This document shows, piece after piece, positions 18,589 to 26,862 of a DNA stretch of 64,000 nt. This DNA is from Desulfobacteraceae bacterium (lineage in GTDB: Bacteria > Desulfobacterota > Desulfobacteria > Desulfobacterales > SURF-7): positions 22,958-86,957 of the forward strand of contig QZKS01000098.1 in assembly GCA_003599865.1 (NCBI GenBank), given 5' to 3'. A program made the translations under genes and the position numbers. The stretch's first letter is position 1; each line of letters opens with the position of its first letter. Below the pieces are notes generated by a model. That model did no database searches, was not told where the DNA came from, and was given only the letters and a program-made list of their open reading frames with translations.

Positions 18589-20613
18589 ATGAAATCAACC
18601 GCAAATACAAGACCGATCATCTGGTTATGCATCATCATTTTTACGCTCGGATGTCTTCATACCGCTTATCTTGCCTTGTCTCAGGCACCGCCTTCATGGG
18701 ATGAGGCCCATTACCTGCAGGGTGCCTTTGAGATTGCCAAGGGGCTTGATGTTTCCATGCGGGCGGCTTGCAGAGCATATCGACACGCCTTGTCCTTTAA
18801 ACCGCCATTTGTCTGCATTCCTGCCGGATTCATGATCTGGATTTCCGGAGGTGAACTGTTTGCCGGTATGTTCACGATGGTGCTTGTTTTTCTATGCCTT
18901 GGATTTGCGGCCTACTCGCTGTTCCGCAATATCCTGGAGCCGGTTCCATCCGTGATCGCCGTTTCCTTCCTGCTGACAATGCCCATGGTTACAGGTCTCA
19001 CGCATCGGTTTTATACGGAAAATCTACTTCTGACCCTGTGTGTCCTGACACTCGATATTCTATTGAGGCACCGGTTTCTTTCTGCCGGCGTGTCTGTTGG
19101 GATCGGTATCCTTTTCGGAATCGGTTTTTTAACCAAGCTGACTTTTTTGCCTCTTATGGCATTACCATTTTTTTATCTGATCATGATTGAATGTAAAAAA
19201 AGGGTTGGAGATCCGGATCGATCCGGAATATATCGGAAAATTTTTGTAAACACCGGCATGATTGTCATAATTGCAGCGCTGGTTTCCTTCACCTGGTATG
19301 GCAGCGGGAAAAATGCATCCATGACCTTTCATCATGCGGCAGCGGCTTCAAAATCCAGAGCATGCTGGTATCCGCTGATCGACTCGGTTATGGCCAATAT
19401 CTCTTCAGGACCATCGGTAGTTATCTTTTTATTATCCGTGACTGGTTTTATCGCACTGATCCGCCGGATCTGGAACCGGCAGATTGAGAAAAAGAGGCTG
19501 GAGGCATGGATTACCATATTGCTGATAGCCGGAGTTACACTGCTTATCACGACCATCTCAACGAACAAGGCCACCCGGTTTACCATTACCTGGCTGGCTG
19601 CTGTCGCGGCACTTGCAGCCTATGCTCCTTTTGCATGGTTTGAACATCAGCGGGCCGCCTTGTGGATCGCCTCTGCATTTGCCGCCCTGCTGTTTGTTAT
19701 GACCCTGCACAACTCTTTTGATATACTCCCTTTCAAAGAAATCAAGATGGGAAATCTTACCCTGCTGGATAACCGGTATCCCTTGAATGTGCCCAACTGG
19801 TTTGACGATAATCATCCGGTTGACAGAAACCATTACCCATGGGAAAGGGCGGCGGATCTTATCGCAGATGACGCAAGACAGCAGTTTCCCGATGTAGCGA
19901 CTCCGGTGGTAAGGTTAACGGTGAACAGTCTCATCTTCTGTCATGATTATTTCAATCTGCTGTCAACCATCCGGAACCATCCGATGTTCTATCTCTGGTG
20001 GTATGGAACCACCCTGGAAGGCGCATCAGGACCGCACTATATTCTTCATGGCGTTAACCTTCATCAGTTTCATCAGGAAACCAAATTTGAGGAATTTTAT
20101 CCGGATTTTCATCTTAAAGCTGGGGCAGGGGAGATTCCATACGAGCAGATCGGCCTGATTCAGGGGTCTGGAAATAGCAGACTCCATATCTATCGCAAAA
20201 TCATTTCCTTTCCCGATTTCAAACAACTGGATACGGATATTATTCAGGAGGCGGAAGCCTATACTCGGGGAAATGTTGTCAAGGATATTCATAATTTCGG
20301 TCAGGGAATTGGCGTGATCACCACACCGCATGAAAAAAAATCCTTTGCGGAATATGATCTGCATATTCCGCAAAAAGGCAGGTATCTACTGGAAATACGA
20401 TATGCTTCCGACCAGTTGCGTCCCATTATGATCCGGATTAATGGAAAAGAGGTGGCATCGAACATTCAAAAGATTACAGGCGGATGGCATCCGAGATTCC
20501 AGGCCTGGGAGAGAATCGCCTTGACAGACCTGAATGAAGGAAAAAATACCATTCGTATTGAAAGTGAATCCCTGTTTCCGCACCTGGATAAATTTCTTTT
20601 AAGAAAGATGTAG
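18589..20613 (+). CDS. GT39/ArnT-like glycosyltransferase with C-terminal CBM-like domain
   Basis: A 674-residue GT-C enzyme. After the first membrane span, the loop near residue 35 reads PPSWDEAHYLQGAFEIAKG, the acidic motif typical of GT39/ArnT/PMT enzymes that use polyprenyl-phosphate sugars outside the inner membrane. About nine or ten further spans follow to residue 380. The last 130 residues, starting near IIQEAEAY, have the pattern of a CBM6/CBM35-like carbohydrate-binding beta sandwich (GRYLLEIRYAS, IRINGKEV, LNEGKNTIRIE). This arrangement suggests an enzyme that decorates an exported glycan or lipid and holds it by the tail. The next gene starts only 3 bases after its stop. Confidence 0.8.
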   Translation: MKSTANTRPIIWLCIIIFTLGCLHTAYLALSQAPPSWDEAHYLQGAFEIAKGLDVSMRAACRAYRHALSFKPPFVCIPAGFMIWISGGELFAGMFTMVLVFLCLGFAAYSLFRNILEPVPSVIAVSFLLTMPMVTGLTHRFYTENLLLTLCVLTLDILLRHRFLSAGVSVGIGILFGIGFLTKLTFLPLMALPFFYLIMIECKKRVGDPDRSGIYRKIFVNTGMIVIIAALVSFTWYGSGKNASMTFHHAAAASKSRACWYPLIDSVMANISSGPSVVIFLLSVTGFIALIRRIWNRQIEKKRLEAWITILLIAGVTLLITTISTNKATRFTITWLAAVAALAAYAPFAWFEHQRAALWIASAFAALLFVMTLHNSFDILPFKEIKMGNLTLLDNRYPLNVPNWFDDNHPVDRNHYPWERAADLIADDARQQFPDVATPVVRLTVNSLIFCHDYFNLLSTIRNHPMFYLWWYGTTLEGASGPHYILHGVNLHQFHQETKFEEFYPDFHLKAGAGEIPYEQIGLIQGSGNSRLHIYRKIISFPDFKQLDTDIIQEAEAYTRGNVVKDIHNFGQGIGVITTPHEKKSFAEYDLHIPQKGRYLLEIRYASDQLRPIMIRINGKEVASNIQKITGGWHPRFQAWERIALTDLNEGKNTIRIESESLFPHLDKFLLRKM

Positions 20614-20616
20614 TCA

Positions 20617-21534
20617 ATGAGTCAGCATAACAACACCTCCATCTGCTGTATCATGGTTACCTTTTATCCGGACATGGATACCATTGAGACGATTTTCGAA
20701 TCCCTGCTGCCCCAGGTTGATCAGGTTTTGATTGTTGATAATGGATCTGACCGGTCTGCCATGATTCCGATTCTGGCAAAAAACAAGATCCATGTGATCT
20801 GGAATCCGAAAAACCTTGGAATCGGGGAAGCCTTGAATCAGGGGATCTCCTATGCTGAAAAAAACGGTTTTTCCCATGTTTTGTTTCTTGACCAGGACAG
20901 TATACCTTCAAGGAATATGGTGTTGAATCTGGTATGTGCTTCCGAAAGATTGAAACAGAAACAGCCTGATGTCGTTGTTGGCCCAAAGATCATGGACATG
21001 CAGACCGGTCGGGAAACCCACTTTGTCACATTTAAATTTCCTTTTGTCCGGCGGTCTCATTGCAGTGATTCCGGCAAGACGGCTATCCATGCCGATTTTT
21101 TAATCACATCAGGAATGCTGATCCCGGTTAGTTTATTCCGAAAGACCGGGAAAATGGATAAGCGTCTTTTTATCGACAATGTTGACCTGGAATGGTGTTT
21201 CCGGGCTAGAAAAAAAGGTGTCCTGTTTTATGGGGTCTGTGATGCCTCTCTTGCACACAGCCTGAGCGATCAGACGATTCAGGTGTGGATCGGCAGAAAT
21301 ATGACCATTCACTGGCATCGTTCGCCGGTGAGGATTTACTATATCACGCGAAATCGGTTATGGCTGTATTCAAGACCGTATACTCCTGTTGAGTGGATTA
21401 TCCATGATTGCCTGCGAATGGTCATCAAACAACTGTTTGTGATTATTTTTTTTCAAAACAGGGCGGACAATATCCGAATGTTTGCAAAAGGCATACGGGA
21501 CAGATTTACCGGATATCTCGGAGAATATCACTGA
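20617..21534 (+). CDS. GT2 rhamnosyltransferase-like protein
   Basis: A 305-residue GT2 enzyme of the WbbL/RfbF rhamnosyltransferase type. Motifs in order: the N-terminal CCIMVTFYPD, VLIVDNGSD near residue 45, NLGIGEALNQGI near 70, the metal-binding FLDQDS near 90, and FIDNVDLEWCFRARKKG near 185, the acceptor/catalytic base region. The C-terminal 60 residues are hydrophobic and basic and may lie against the membrane. The family commonly transfers L-rhamnose from dTDP-L-rhamnose, and a full rfbBACD set lies 9 kb downstream, but the sugar is inferred. Confidence 0.85.
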   Translation: MSQHNNTSICCIMVTFYPDMDTIETIFESLLPQVDQVLIVDNGSDRSAMIPILAKNKIHVIWNPKNLGIGEALNQGISYAEKNGFSHVLFLDQDSIPSRNMVLNLVCASERLKQKQPDVVVGPKIMDMQTGRETHFVTFKFPFVRRSHCSDSGKTAIHADFLITSGMLIPVSLFRKTGKMDKRLFIDNVDLEWCFRARKKGVLFYGVCDASLAHSLSDQTIQVWIGRNMTIHWHRSPVRIYYITRNRLWLYSRPYTPVEWIIHDCLRMVIKQLFVIIFFQNRADNIRMFAKGIRDRFTGYLGEYH

Positions 21535-21744
21535 GTGACCTGTGAAAAACCAGCCGGTAGAGCCATCGAAATTTTACCTTGTCCGAGACTGATTTTGAGA
21601 TGATCGTCCGGAATGTCAGGCCGGCGAATCCCAAGTTTTGATCCATTTTCTTTGAAGAAAAATCTTTAACCACTGAAGAGCGGCGCAGATATACTTAAAA
21701 TCTCGATTTTAGTAGAATATGCAAAGGTCTCGTTAGGATAAAAA

Positions 21745-23226
21745 ATGAATACCGCTAAAAAAACGTCCCTTTCGGTTTTGGTCCCGGTTTACAATGAAGA
21801 ATATCTTGTTGAATCAAGTTTGAATCGATTGCTTGTACTCGAAGAGTCCCCCATGCTGGAGAGGATTCAGGTTATTGTTGTGGATGACTGCTCAAAAGAC
21901 AATACCCCCCAGGTGTTAAGCCGTCTTTCAACGGAACTGCCGGCAAAAAGCAGAATGATTGAATGGAAATTTTTAAAGCATTCGGAAAACGCCGGCAAAG
22001 GAAAGGCTCTCCAGACCGCCCTGCAAGAATCCGAATGTGAAATCACCATTATCCATGATGCGGATCTTGAATATTACCCTCAGGATATTTTACGGATGAT
22101 TCCTCTCTTTATCGAGGAAAATGCGGATGCTGTTTACGGGTCACGATTTGTTACCCATCAGTATAGACGGATTCTGATGTTTCGGCATGAACTGGGGAAC
22201 CGTTTTCTGACCTTTTGTTGCAATCTGATTTCGAACTTGAATCTGACGGATATGGAAACCTGTTACAAGGCCCTTCGGACGGAACTGTTCAAGAGTATCC
22301 CGTTATACAGCAATGATTTCAGAATAGAGCCTGAAATCACGATCAAGCTTGGAAAAAGGAATGCCCGGATTTTCGAAATTCCGATTAATTACTGTGGGAG
22401 AACCTATAGTGAAGGAAAGAAAATCAACTGGAAAGATGGGATCAAGGCAATATGGGCGATTATCAAATTCGGTTTTTCAGATGATATTTTCACCGGAGAT
22501 CGATTCGGAAGCAAAATACTGATGAGGATAAGCCGGGCCAACCGGTTCAATTCCTGGATGGCCGATACCATACGGCCGTATATCGGAAAGAGCGTGCTGG
22601 AAATCGGCGCAGGAATCGGCAACCTCACCAAAAAACTGATTCCAAAAGAGAGATATTATCTGACGGATATCAATTCGCTCTACCTGGAGATGGCAAAAAA
22701 TTTAAAATTTGATAAGCCCTATCTGTCCGTAGAATATCTGGATATCAACGATGTTTCCGAATTCAGGAATGATCGGAAACGGTTTGATACCATTATCTGT
22801 CTGAATGTCATTGAACACATCGATGACGATGTAAAGGCAATGAAAAATATTTCAGATCTGCTGGAGGATGACGGCAATGCCATTATCCTGGTTCCCCGTG
22901 GACAGAATCTGTTCGGATCGCTTGATGAGGTTCTGGCGCATAAACGGAGATACTCACAATCGGCAATCCAGTCTCTTGCCGGGAAAGCCGGACTTCAGAT
23001 CACCCACGTTATCCCCTTTAACCGGGTGAGTACGATTCCCTGGTATATCAATGGTAAAATTTTCAAAAAACGAACTTTTGGTTTGTTTCAGATTTATATG
23101 ATGGACTTATTGACTCCTGTTTTCCGAAAGATCGACAACATACTTCCGGTACCATCTTTAAGCTACATTTTTATCATGGAAAAAAGAGGAAAATTTTCTT
23201 TTAACACTGGAGACCGGCGCAGATGA
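21745..23226 (+). CDS. GT2 (DPM1-like) / class I methyltransferase fusion
   Basis: A 493-residue protein with two catalytic domains. Residues about 5-235 are a dolichol-phosphate-mannose-synthase-like GT2 domain (VLVPVYNEE, VVDDCSKD, IIHDADLEYYP with the DxD, AVYGSRF). Residues about 265-470 are a class I methyltransferase (VLEIGAGIGNLTKKL near 284, LNVIEHIDDD near 350). DPM1-like domains load a sugar onto polyprenyl phosphate, the donor used by GT-C enzymes, and several GT-C candidates lie upstream. The fused methyltransferase might act on the same sugar or lipid. A 210-base gap before the ATG suggests its own promoter, though none was assigned. Confidence 0.85.
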   Translation: MNTAKKTSLSVLVPVYNEEYLVESSLNRLLVLEESPMLERIQVIVVDDCSKDNTPQVLSRLSTELPAKSRMIEWKFLKHSENAGKGKALQTALQESECEITIIHDADLEYYPQDILRMIPLFIEENADAVYGSRFVTHQYRRILMFRHELGNRFLTFCCNLISNLNLTDMETCYKALRTELFKSIPLYSNDFRIEPEITIKLGKRNARIFEIPINYCGRTYSEGKKINWKDGIKAIWAIIKFGFSDDIFTGDRFGSKILMRISRANRFNSWMADTIRPYIGKSVLEIGAGIGNLTKKLIPKERYYLTDINSLYLEMAKNLKFDKPYLSVEYLDINDVSEFRNDRKRFDTIICLNVIEHIDDDVKAMKNISDLLEDDGNAIILVPRGQNLFGSLDEVLAHKRRYSQSAIQSLAGKAGLQITHVIPFNRVSTIPWYINGKIFKKRTFGLFQIYMMDLLTPVFRKIDNILPVPSLSYIFIMEKRGKFSFNTGDRRR

Positions 23227-23474
23227 AATCGGAACTTCGGCTTTTTTTCAAGAAAATCCCTTAATCCGATTGTCTCATTAGTCAGTTCCATATAATATTT
23301 GCCGGCTTCCCAAAATAATGATTTTACAAAACTTCAAAATCAGTATAATATAGCGAATCATTATCTTCTTTTTATCGGCACCGGCGAGCCGAAGTAACTT
23401 TTCATGTATATCATTTCTGTAAAATAATATGAAATAACCATCAATACAACATGCCGTATCTGGTCGGAGAAAAT

Positions 23475-24353
23475 ATGAAAAATTCGAAGAGCCTGTTGGA
23501 TATTATCATAGTGAATTACAGGAGTACCGATTACCTGAAAAACTGTCTACATTCCCTGTATGAATGCATTTCCGATATTCCGGTCAATGTTTTCATTCAG
23601 GATAATGCATCCGGTGACGGGCTGAAAGCTATCAAAGCGCTGTTCCCGGATATTCAGGTTTCCGTCAATTCAACTAATTTGGGATTTGCCAAAGCGGTCA
23701 ACAATACCCTGAGAATGTGTTCGGCTCCCCATATTATGCTTCTGAATCCGGATACGATTGTGAAGCAGGGCTTTATTGAAACCATTATCGATTATATGCA
23801 AAACCATCCGGATGTCGGCATTGTCGGCCCCCGGATTTTAAACAGGGATGGGACCGTGCAGGGTTCGGCCAGATCGTTTCCGACGCCTTTGACCGGATTT
23901 TTCGGACGAACCTCACTGCTGACAAAATGGTTCCCCAACAACTGGATTACGCGCAAAAGCATACTTTCACATCCGGACAGCGGCATGGAGCCAATCAATG
24001 TGGATTGGGTTTCAGGGGCCTGCATGGTGCTGAGGCAGCGTGCCATTCAAGAAGTAGGGATGATGGATGAGTGTTTTTTTATGTACTGGGAAGATGTGGA
24101 CTGGTGCAGACGGATGTGGCTGAAAGGGTGGAAGGTTGTATATTATCCCAAACCGACGATTGTTCATTATGTATGCGGGAGCAGCAACAAAAGACCGATC
24201 CGGTCCATTTATGCGTTCCATAGAAGCTGTTATCTTTATTTTGTCAAATATCCTGCCTGGCCGTTGAATATTTTAAAACCGGTTGCCTTATTCGGCCTCT
24301 CCATCCGCTTTGTTTTTGCAACGATACTGAATCGTATGCATTCCCTGTCTTAA
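23475..24353 (+). CDS. GT2 rhamnosyltransferase-like protein
   Basis: A GT2 enzyme of 292 residues with IIIVNYRSTDYL at the start, FIQDNASGD near residue 40, NLGFAKAVN near 65, LLNPDT near 90 (the metal site appears as NPD, common in WbbL-like enzymes), and FFMYWEDVDWCRRMWLKG near 205. The ATG at 23475 is preferred over the in-frame ATG at 23451 because GGAGAAAAT precedes it at normal spacing. The likely role is cytoplasmic transfer of a deoxysugar such as rhamnose to the growing glycan; the donor is inferred from the rfb genes downstream. Confidence 0.85.
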   Translation: MKNSKSLLDIIIVNYRSTDYLKNCLHSLYECISDIPVNVFIQDNASGDGLKAIKALFPDIQVSVNSTNLGFAKAVNNTLRMCSAPHIMLLNPDTIVKQGFIETIIDYMQNHPDVGIVGPRILNRDGTVQGSARSFPTPLTGFFGRTSLLTKWFPNNWITRKSILSHPDSGMEPINVDWVSGACMVLRQRAIQEVGMMDECFFMYWEDVDWCRRMWLKGWKVVYYPKPTIVHYVCGSSNKRPIRSIYAFHRSCYLYFVKYPAWPLNILKPVALFGLSIRFVFATILNRMHSLS

Positions 24354-24365
24354 AATCAGATCATT

Positions 24366-24506
24366 ATGTCCCGACAAACCTATCGTCTTGAAAACTTAAC
24401 CCACAGCGGACTGCTGGTAAAAAACACCTTTCTGAGTGTGCTTGGGCTGTTTGTCCCCTTGCGAGGAACAGCGTTCGAATCTTTCAATGGCACATATTTT
24501 TTATAA
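24366..24506 (+). pseudogene. N-terminal remnant of a Wzx-like flippase
   Basis: A 46-codon open frame starting at ATG 24366 that stops at TAA 24504-24506. The peptide contains GLLVKNTFLSVLGLFVPL, which has the form of the first membrane helix of polysaccharide flippases (MATE/PST type), after a short polar leader. It then runs into unrelated residues and a stop. It looks like the 5' end of an older flippase gene cut off where the following methyltransferase region begins. A functional full-length flippase starts 0.8 kb downstream. Short length makes this tentative. Confidence 0.45.
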
Positions 24507-24582
24507 GACTTTACATCTCGCATAGAGGTTGATATTATCCGGCCAAATTAATACTACCTAACTTATTAATTATTTGATAAAA

Positions 24583-25257
24583 ATGACAAAAATATCAGAA
24601 GGGCTAAAACAAAAATATCAAGGCGGCGCTTATCATCAGACGGTTTTTTCGTCGGATTCATTTGTTGAAGAGTTTCTCGCTCGCAGACGGGCTCAAAAAT
24701 TACAACCTTTTATATCTGATCAGGATAAAGTTTTTGAATTTGGTGTTGGTACTGGTCTGAATTTACGGTACCTAAAATGCCGAAAGCGGACAGGGTATGA
24801 CTTAAGTGATCAGGCTGAGCGATATTGTTCCCAATATAGTATTGAGCATGTGGCGGACATGAACAGTATAGTAGGCCGTAAATTTAACATCATTCTCTGC
24901 CACCATGTCTTGGAACATGTGCCTGATCCAATCCAAACCATAAATCTGTTAAATGATCATCTTGATGCTGATGGACGCATACTTCTCTACGTCCCATTTG
25001 AATTTACACGTGATTATCGTCGATATCACCCAAATGACCCCAATATGCACATCTACTCCTGGAATGCATTGACTATAGGAAATCTCGTAACAACCGCCGG
25101 GCTGACTGTCGAACAAGTCACAATACTCCCATATGGATACGAACAGCGACTTGCCAATCTATCCAAATTGGGAATGCCTGTTTTCAACGCAGCCATATGG
25201 GTGGCTAGATTGATTCGGCCATCCGATGAAATCCAGTTGATTGCACGTAAAAGTTAG
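24583..25257 (+). CDS. Class I SAM-dependent methyltransferase
   Basis: A 224-residue methyltransferase. The SAM-binding motif is the variant VFEFGVGTGLNLRYL near residue 50; the post-I region is followed by ILCHHVLEHVPDP near 107-120, then ILLYVPFEF. This form is common in methyltransferases of LPS and capsule loci. The ATG at 24583 is preferred over the TTG at 24574; no good ribosome site is seen. It is flanked by AT-rich spacers (230 bases upstream, 60 downstream), and its base usage differs from its neighbours. Together with the flippase remnant upstream, this suggests insertion into the locus. The acceptor is unknown. Confidence 0.8.
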   Translation: MTKISEGLKQKYQGGAYHQTVFSSDSFVEEFLARRRAQKLQPFISDQDKVFEFGVGTGLNLRYLKCRKRTGYDLSDQAERYCSQYSIEHVADMNSIVGRKFNIILCHHVLEHVPDPIQTINLLNDHLDADGRILLYVPFEFTRDYRRYHPNDPNMHIYSWNALTIGNLVTTAGLTVEQVTILPYGYEQRLANLSKLGMPVFNAAIWVARLIRPSDEIQLIARKS

Positions 25258-25318
25258 CCGTCTTACCTGCTATGAAAAACCCAACCATCATATTTTACAT
25301 AATCCTTGAAGATAAATC

Positions 25319-26860
25319 ATGACATCCCGGATGTCCGACAACAGGCCGCAAACTGCAAAAAAATTAATTCAGGGGCGCTTACTTTCCCGGAATATTGTGT
25401 TTAACCTTTTTGGATTTTGTTCCCCTCTTCTGTTTGCCGTATTTGCAATACCTTTTCTTATAAAAGGAATGGGCACCGATCGTTTTGGCGTTTTGACCCT
25501 TGCATGGGTATTGATCGGATACCTGGGGCTTCTGGATTTCGGTATCAGTCGGGCCCTGACCAAACTTGTGGCGGAAAAGCTTGGGGAAAATAAGGTTGAA
25601 GACATTCCTTCCTTAATATGGACAGCTTGTTCCCTGATGTTTTTTGCCGGAATTTTGTTGACCCTTATCATTACTCCCATCGTGCCCTTTGTCGTTAAAG
25701 AGATGCTGAATATTCCTTTTGCCCTGCATGAAGAAACCATATCTGCATTTTACTGTCTTGCAGCTGTTATGCCGGTTGTGCTTATCAGTATCGGTTTTAG
25801 AGGAATCCTTGAAGCCTATCAACGTTTTGCTCTGATTAATGCCGTAAGAATTCCTTTGGGTATTTTCACTTTTCTGGCACCGCTTTTGGTTCTCCCCTTT
25901 TCCAGGAGCCTTTTTTATATTGTGGGCATACTTATTTTAGGAAGAATTGCTACTTCTTTTATCCAGCTTTTTTTTTGTTTGCTTGTTGTTCCATCCTTAA
26001 AAGATGGCATTGCGTTTAAAGTCAACATGGTGGGACCGCTGATTCGTTTTGGAAGCTGGATGACGGTTTCAAATGTCATCAGCCCCCTCATGTTACATAT
26101 GGAGCGATTTTTTTTAGGTACCCTTGTTACCGTAACTACAGTTGCATATTACTCCACTCCCCATGAAGTGGTGACAAAATTGTTGCTGGTCACATTGGCG
26201 TTTACGGGAGTTTTGTTTCCCGCATTTTCCACAAGTTCCGTTCAAGATCCAAAACATCTGGAACTCCTTTTCAGACGGGGGGTTAAATATGTTTTTCTTG
26301 CAATTTATCCCCTTGTGGTTGTGATTATTCTTTTTGCTAAAGACGGTCTTGCTTTATGGTTGGGAAACGAATTCGCACAAAGAAGCGCACCGGTGATGCA
26401 ATGGCAGGCCGGCGGTGTCTTGTTTTTATGTGTCGGATTTTTGCCTTACACGCTGATCCAGGGCGCCGGACGTCCAAAATGGACAGCGTGGCTTCATATC
26501 ATTGAACTGCCGATATATTATTCGATATTATGGTGGCAGGTAAATTTGTTCGGCATTATCGGCGCTGCGGTTGTATGGACAGTTAGGATCATAGTGGAAA
26601 CAGCCATTTTGTTCTGCATGGCGCAAAGGATCGTCAGAACGGATTTCGCTGCTGCGCGTCGAGGTTTAGTGTTGTTGACACCGGCTCTTCTAATTTTGTA
26701 TGGAGCGACTCTGCCTTGGTGCATCACAACCAGGATATTGTTTTGCCTTGCCTTTTTAACCGTTTTTTCCTTGGCTGCATGGTTCGCGGTCCTGAATATC
26801 GAGGAAAGGACAATTTGCAAAGAACATTTCAAAACTTTTTTTAGAATCGGTAGTATATAA
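25319..26860 (+). CDS. Wzx-type polysaccharide flippase (MATE/PST family)
   Basis: A 513-residue membrane protein with about 14 predicted spans, the standard size and topology of oligosaccharide-lipid flippases. Early features include ILSRN-like basic leader, NLFGFCSPLLFAVFAIPF in helix 1, and TDRFGVLTLAWVLIGYLGLLDFGISRALTK, split here over two helices, whose Asp-Phe-Gly motif is a hallmark of this family. It would move undecaprenyl-PP-linked units across the inner membrane. Its presence beside an ABC exporter means the locus encodes two export routes. The asparagine-synthase gene begins 2 bases after its stop, so the two are coupled. Confidence 0.85.
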   Translation: MTSRMSDNRPQTAKKLIQGRLLSRNIVFNLFGFCSPLLFAVFAIPFLIKGMGTDRFGVLTLAWVLIGYLGLLDFGISRALTKLVAEKLGENKVEDIPSLIWTACSLMFFAGILLTLIITPIVPFVVKEMLNIPFALHEETISAFYCLAAVMPVVLISIGFRGILEAYQRFALINAVRIPLGIFTFLAPLLVLPFSRSLFYIVGILILGRIATSFIQLFFCLLVVPSLKDGIAFKVNMVGPLIRFGSWMTVSNVISPLMLHMERFFLGTLVTVTTVAYYSTPHEVVTKLLLVTLAFTGVLFPAFSTSSVQDPKHLELLFRRGVKYVFLAIYPLVVVIILFAKDGLALWLGNEFAQRSAPVMQWQAGGVLFLCVGFLPYTLIQGAGRPKWTAWLHIIELPIYYSILWWQVNLFGIIGAAVVWTVRIIVETAILFCMAQRIVRTDFAAARRGLVLLTPALLILYGATLPWCITTRILFCLAFLTVFSLAAWFAVLNIEERTICKEHFKTFFRIGSI

Positions 26861-26862
26861 TC

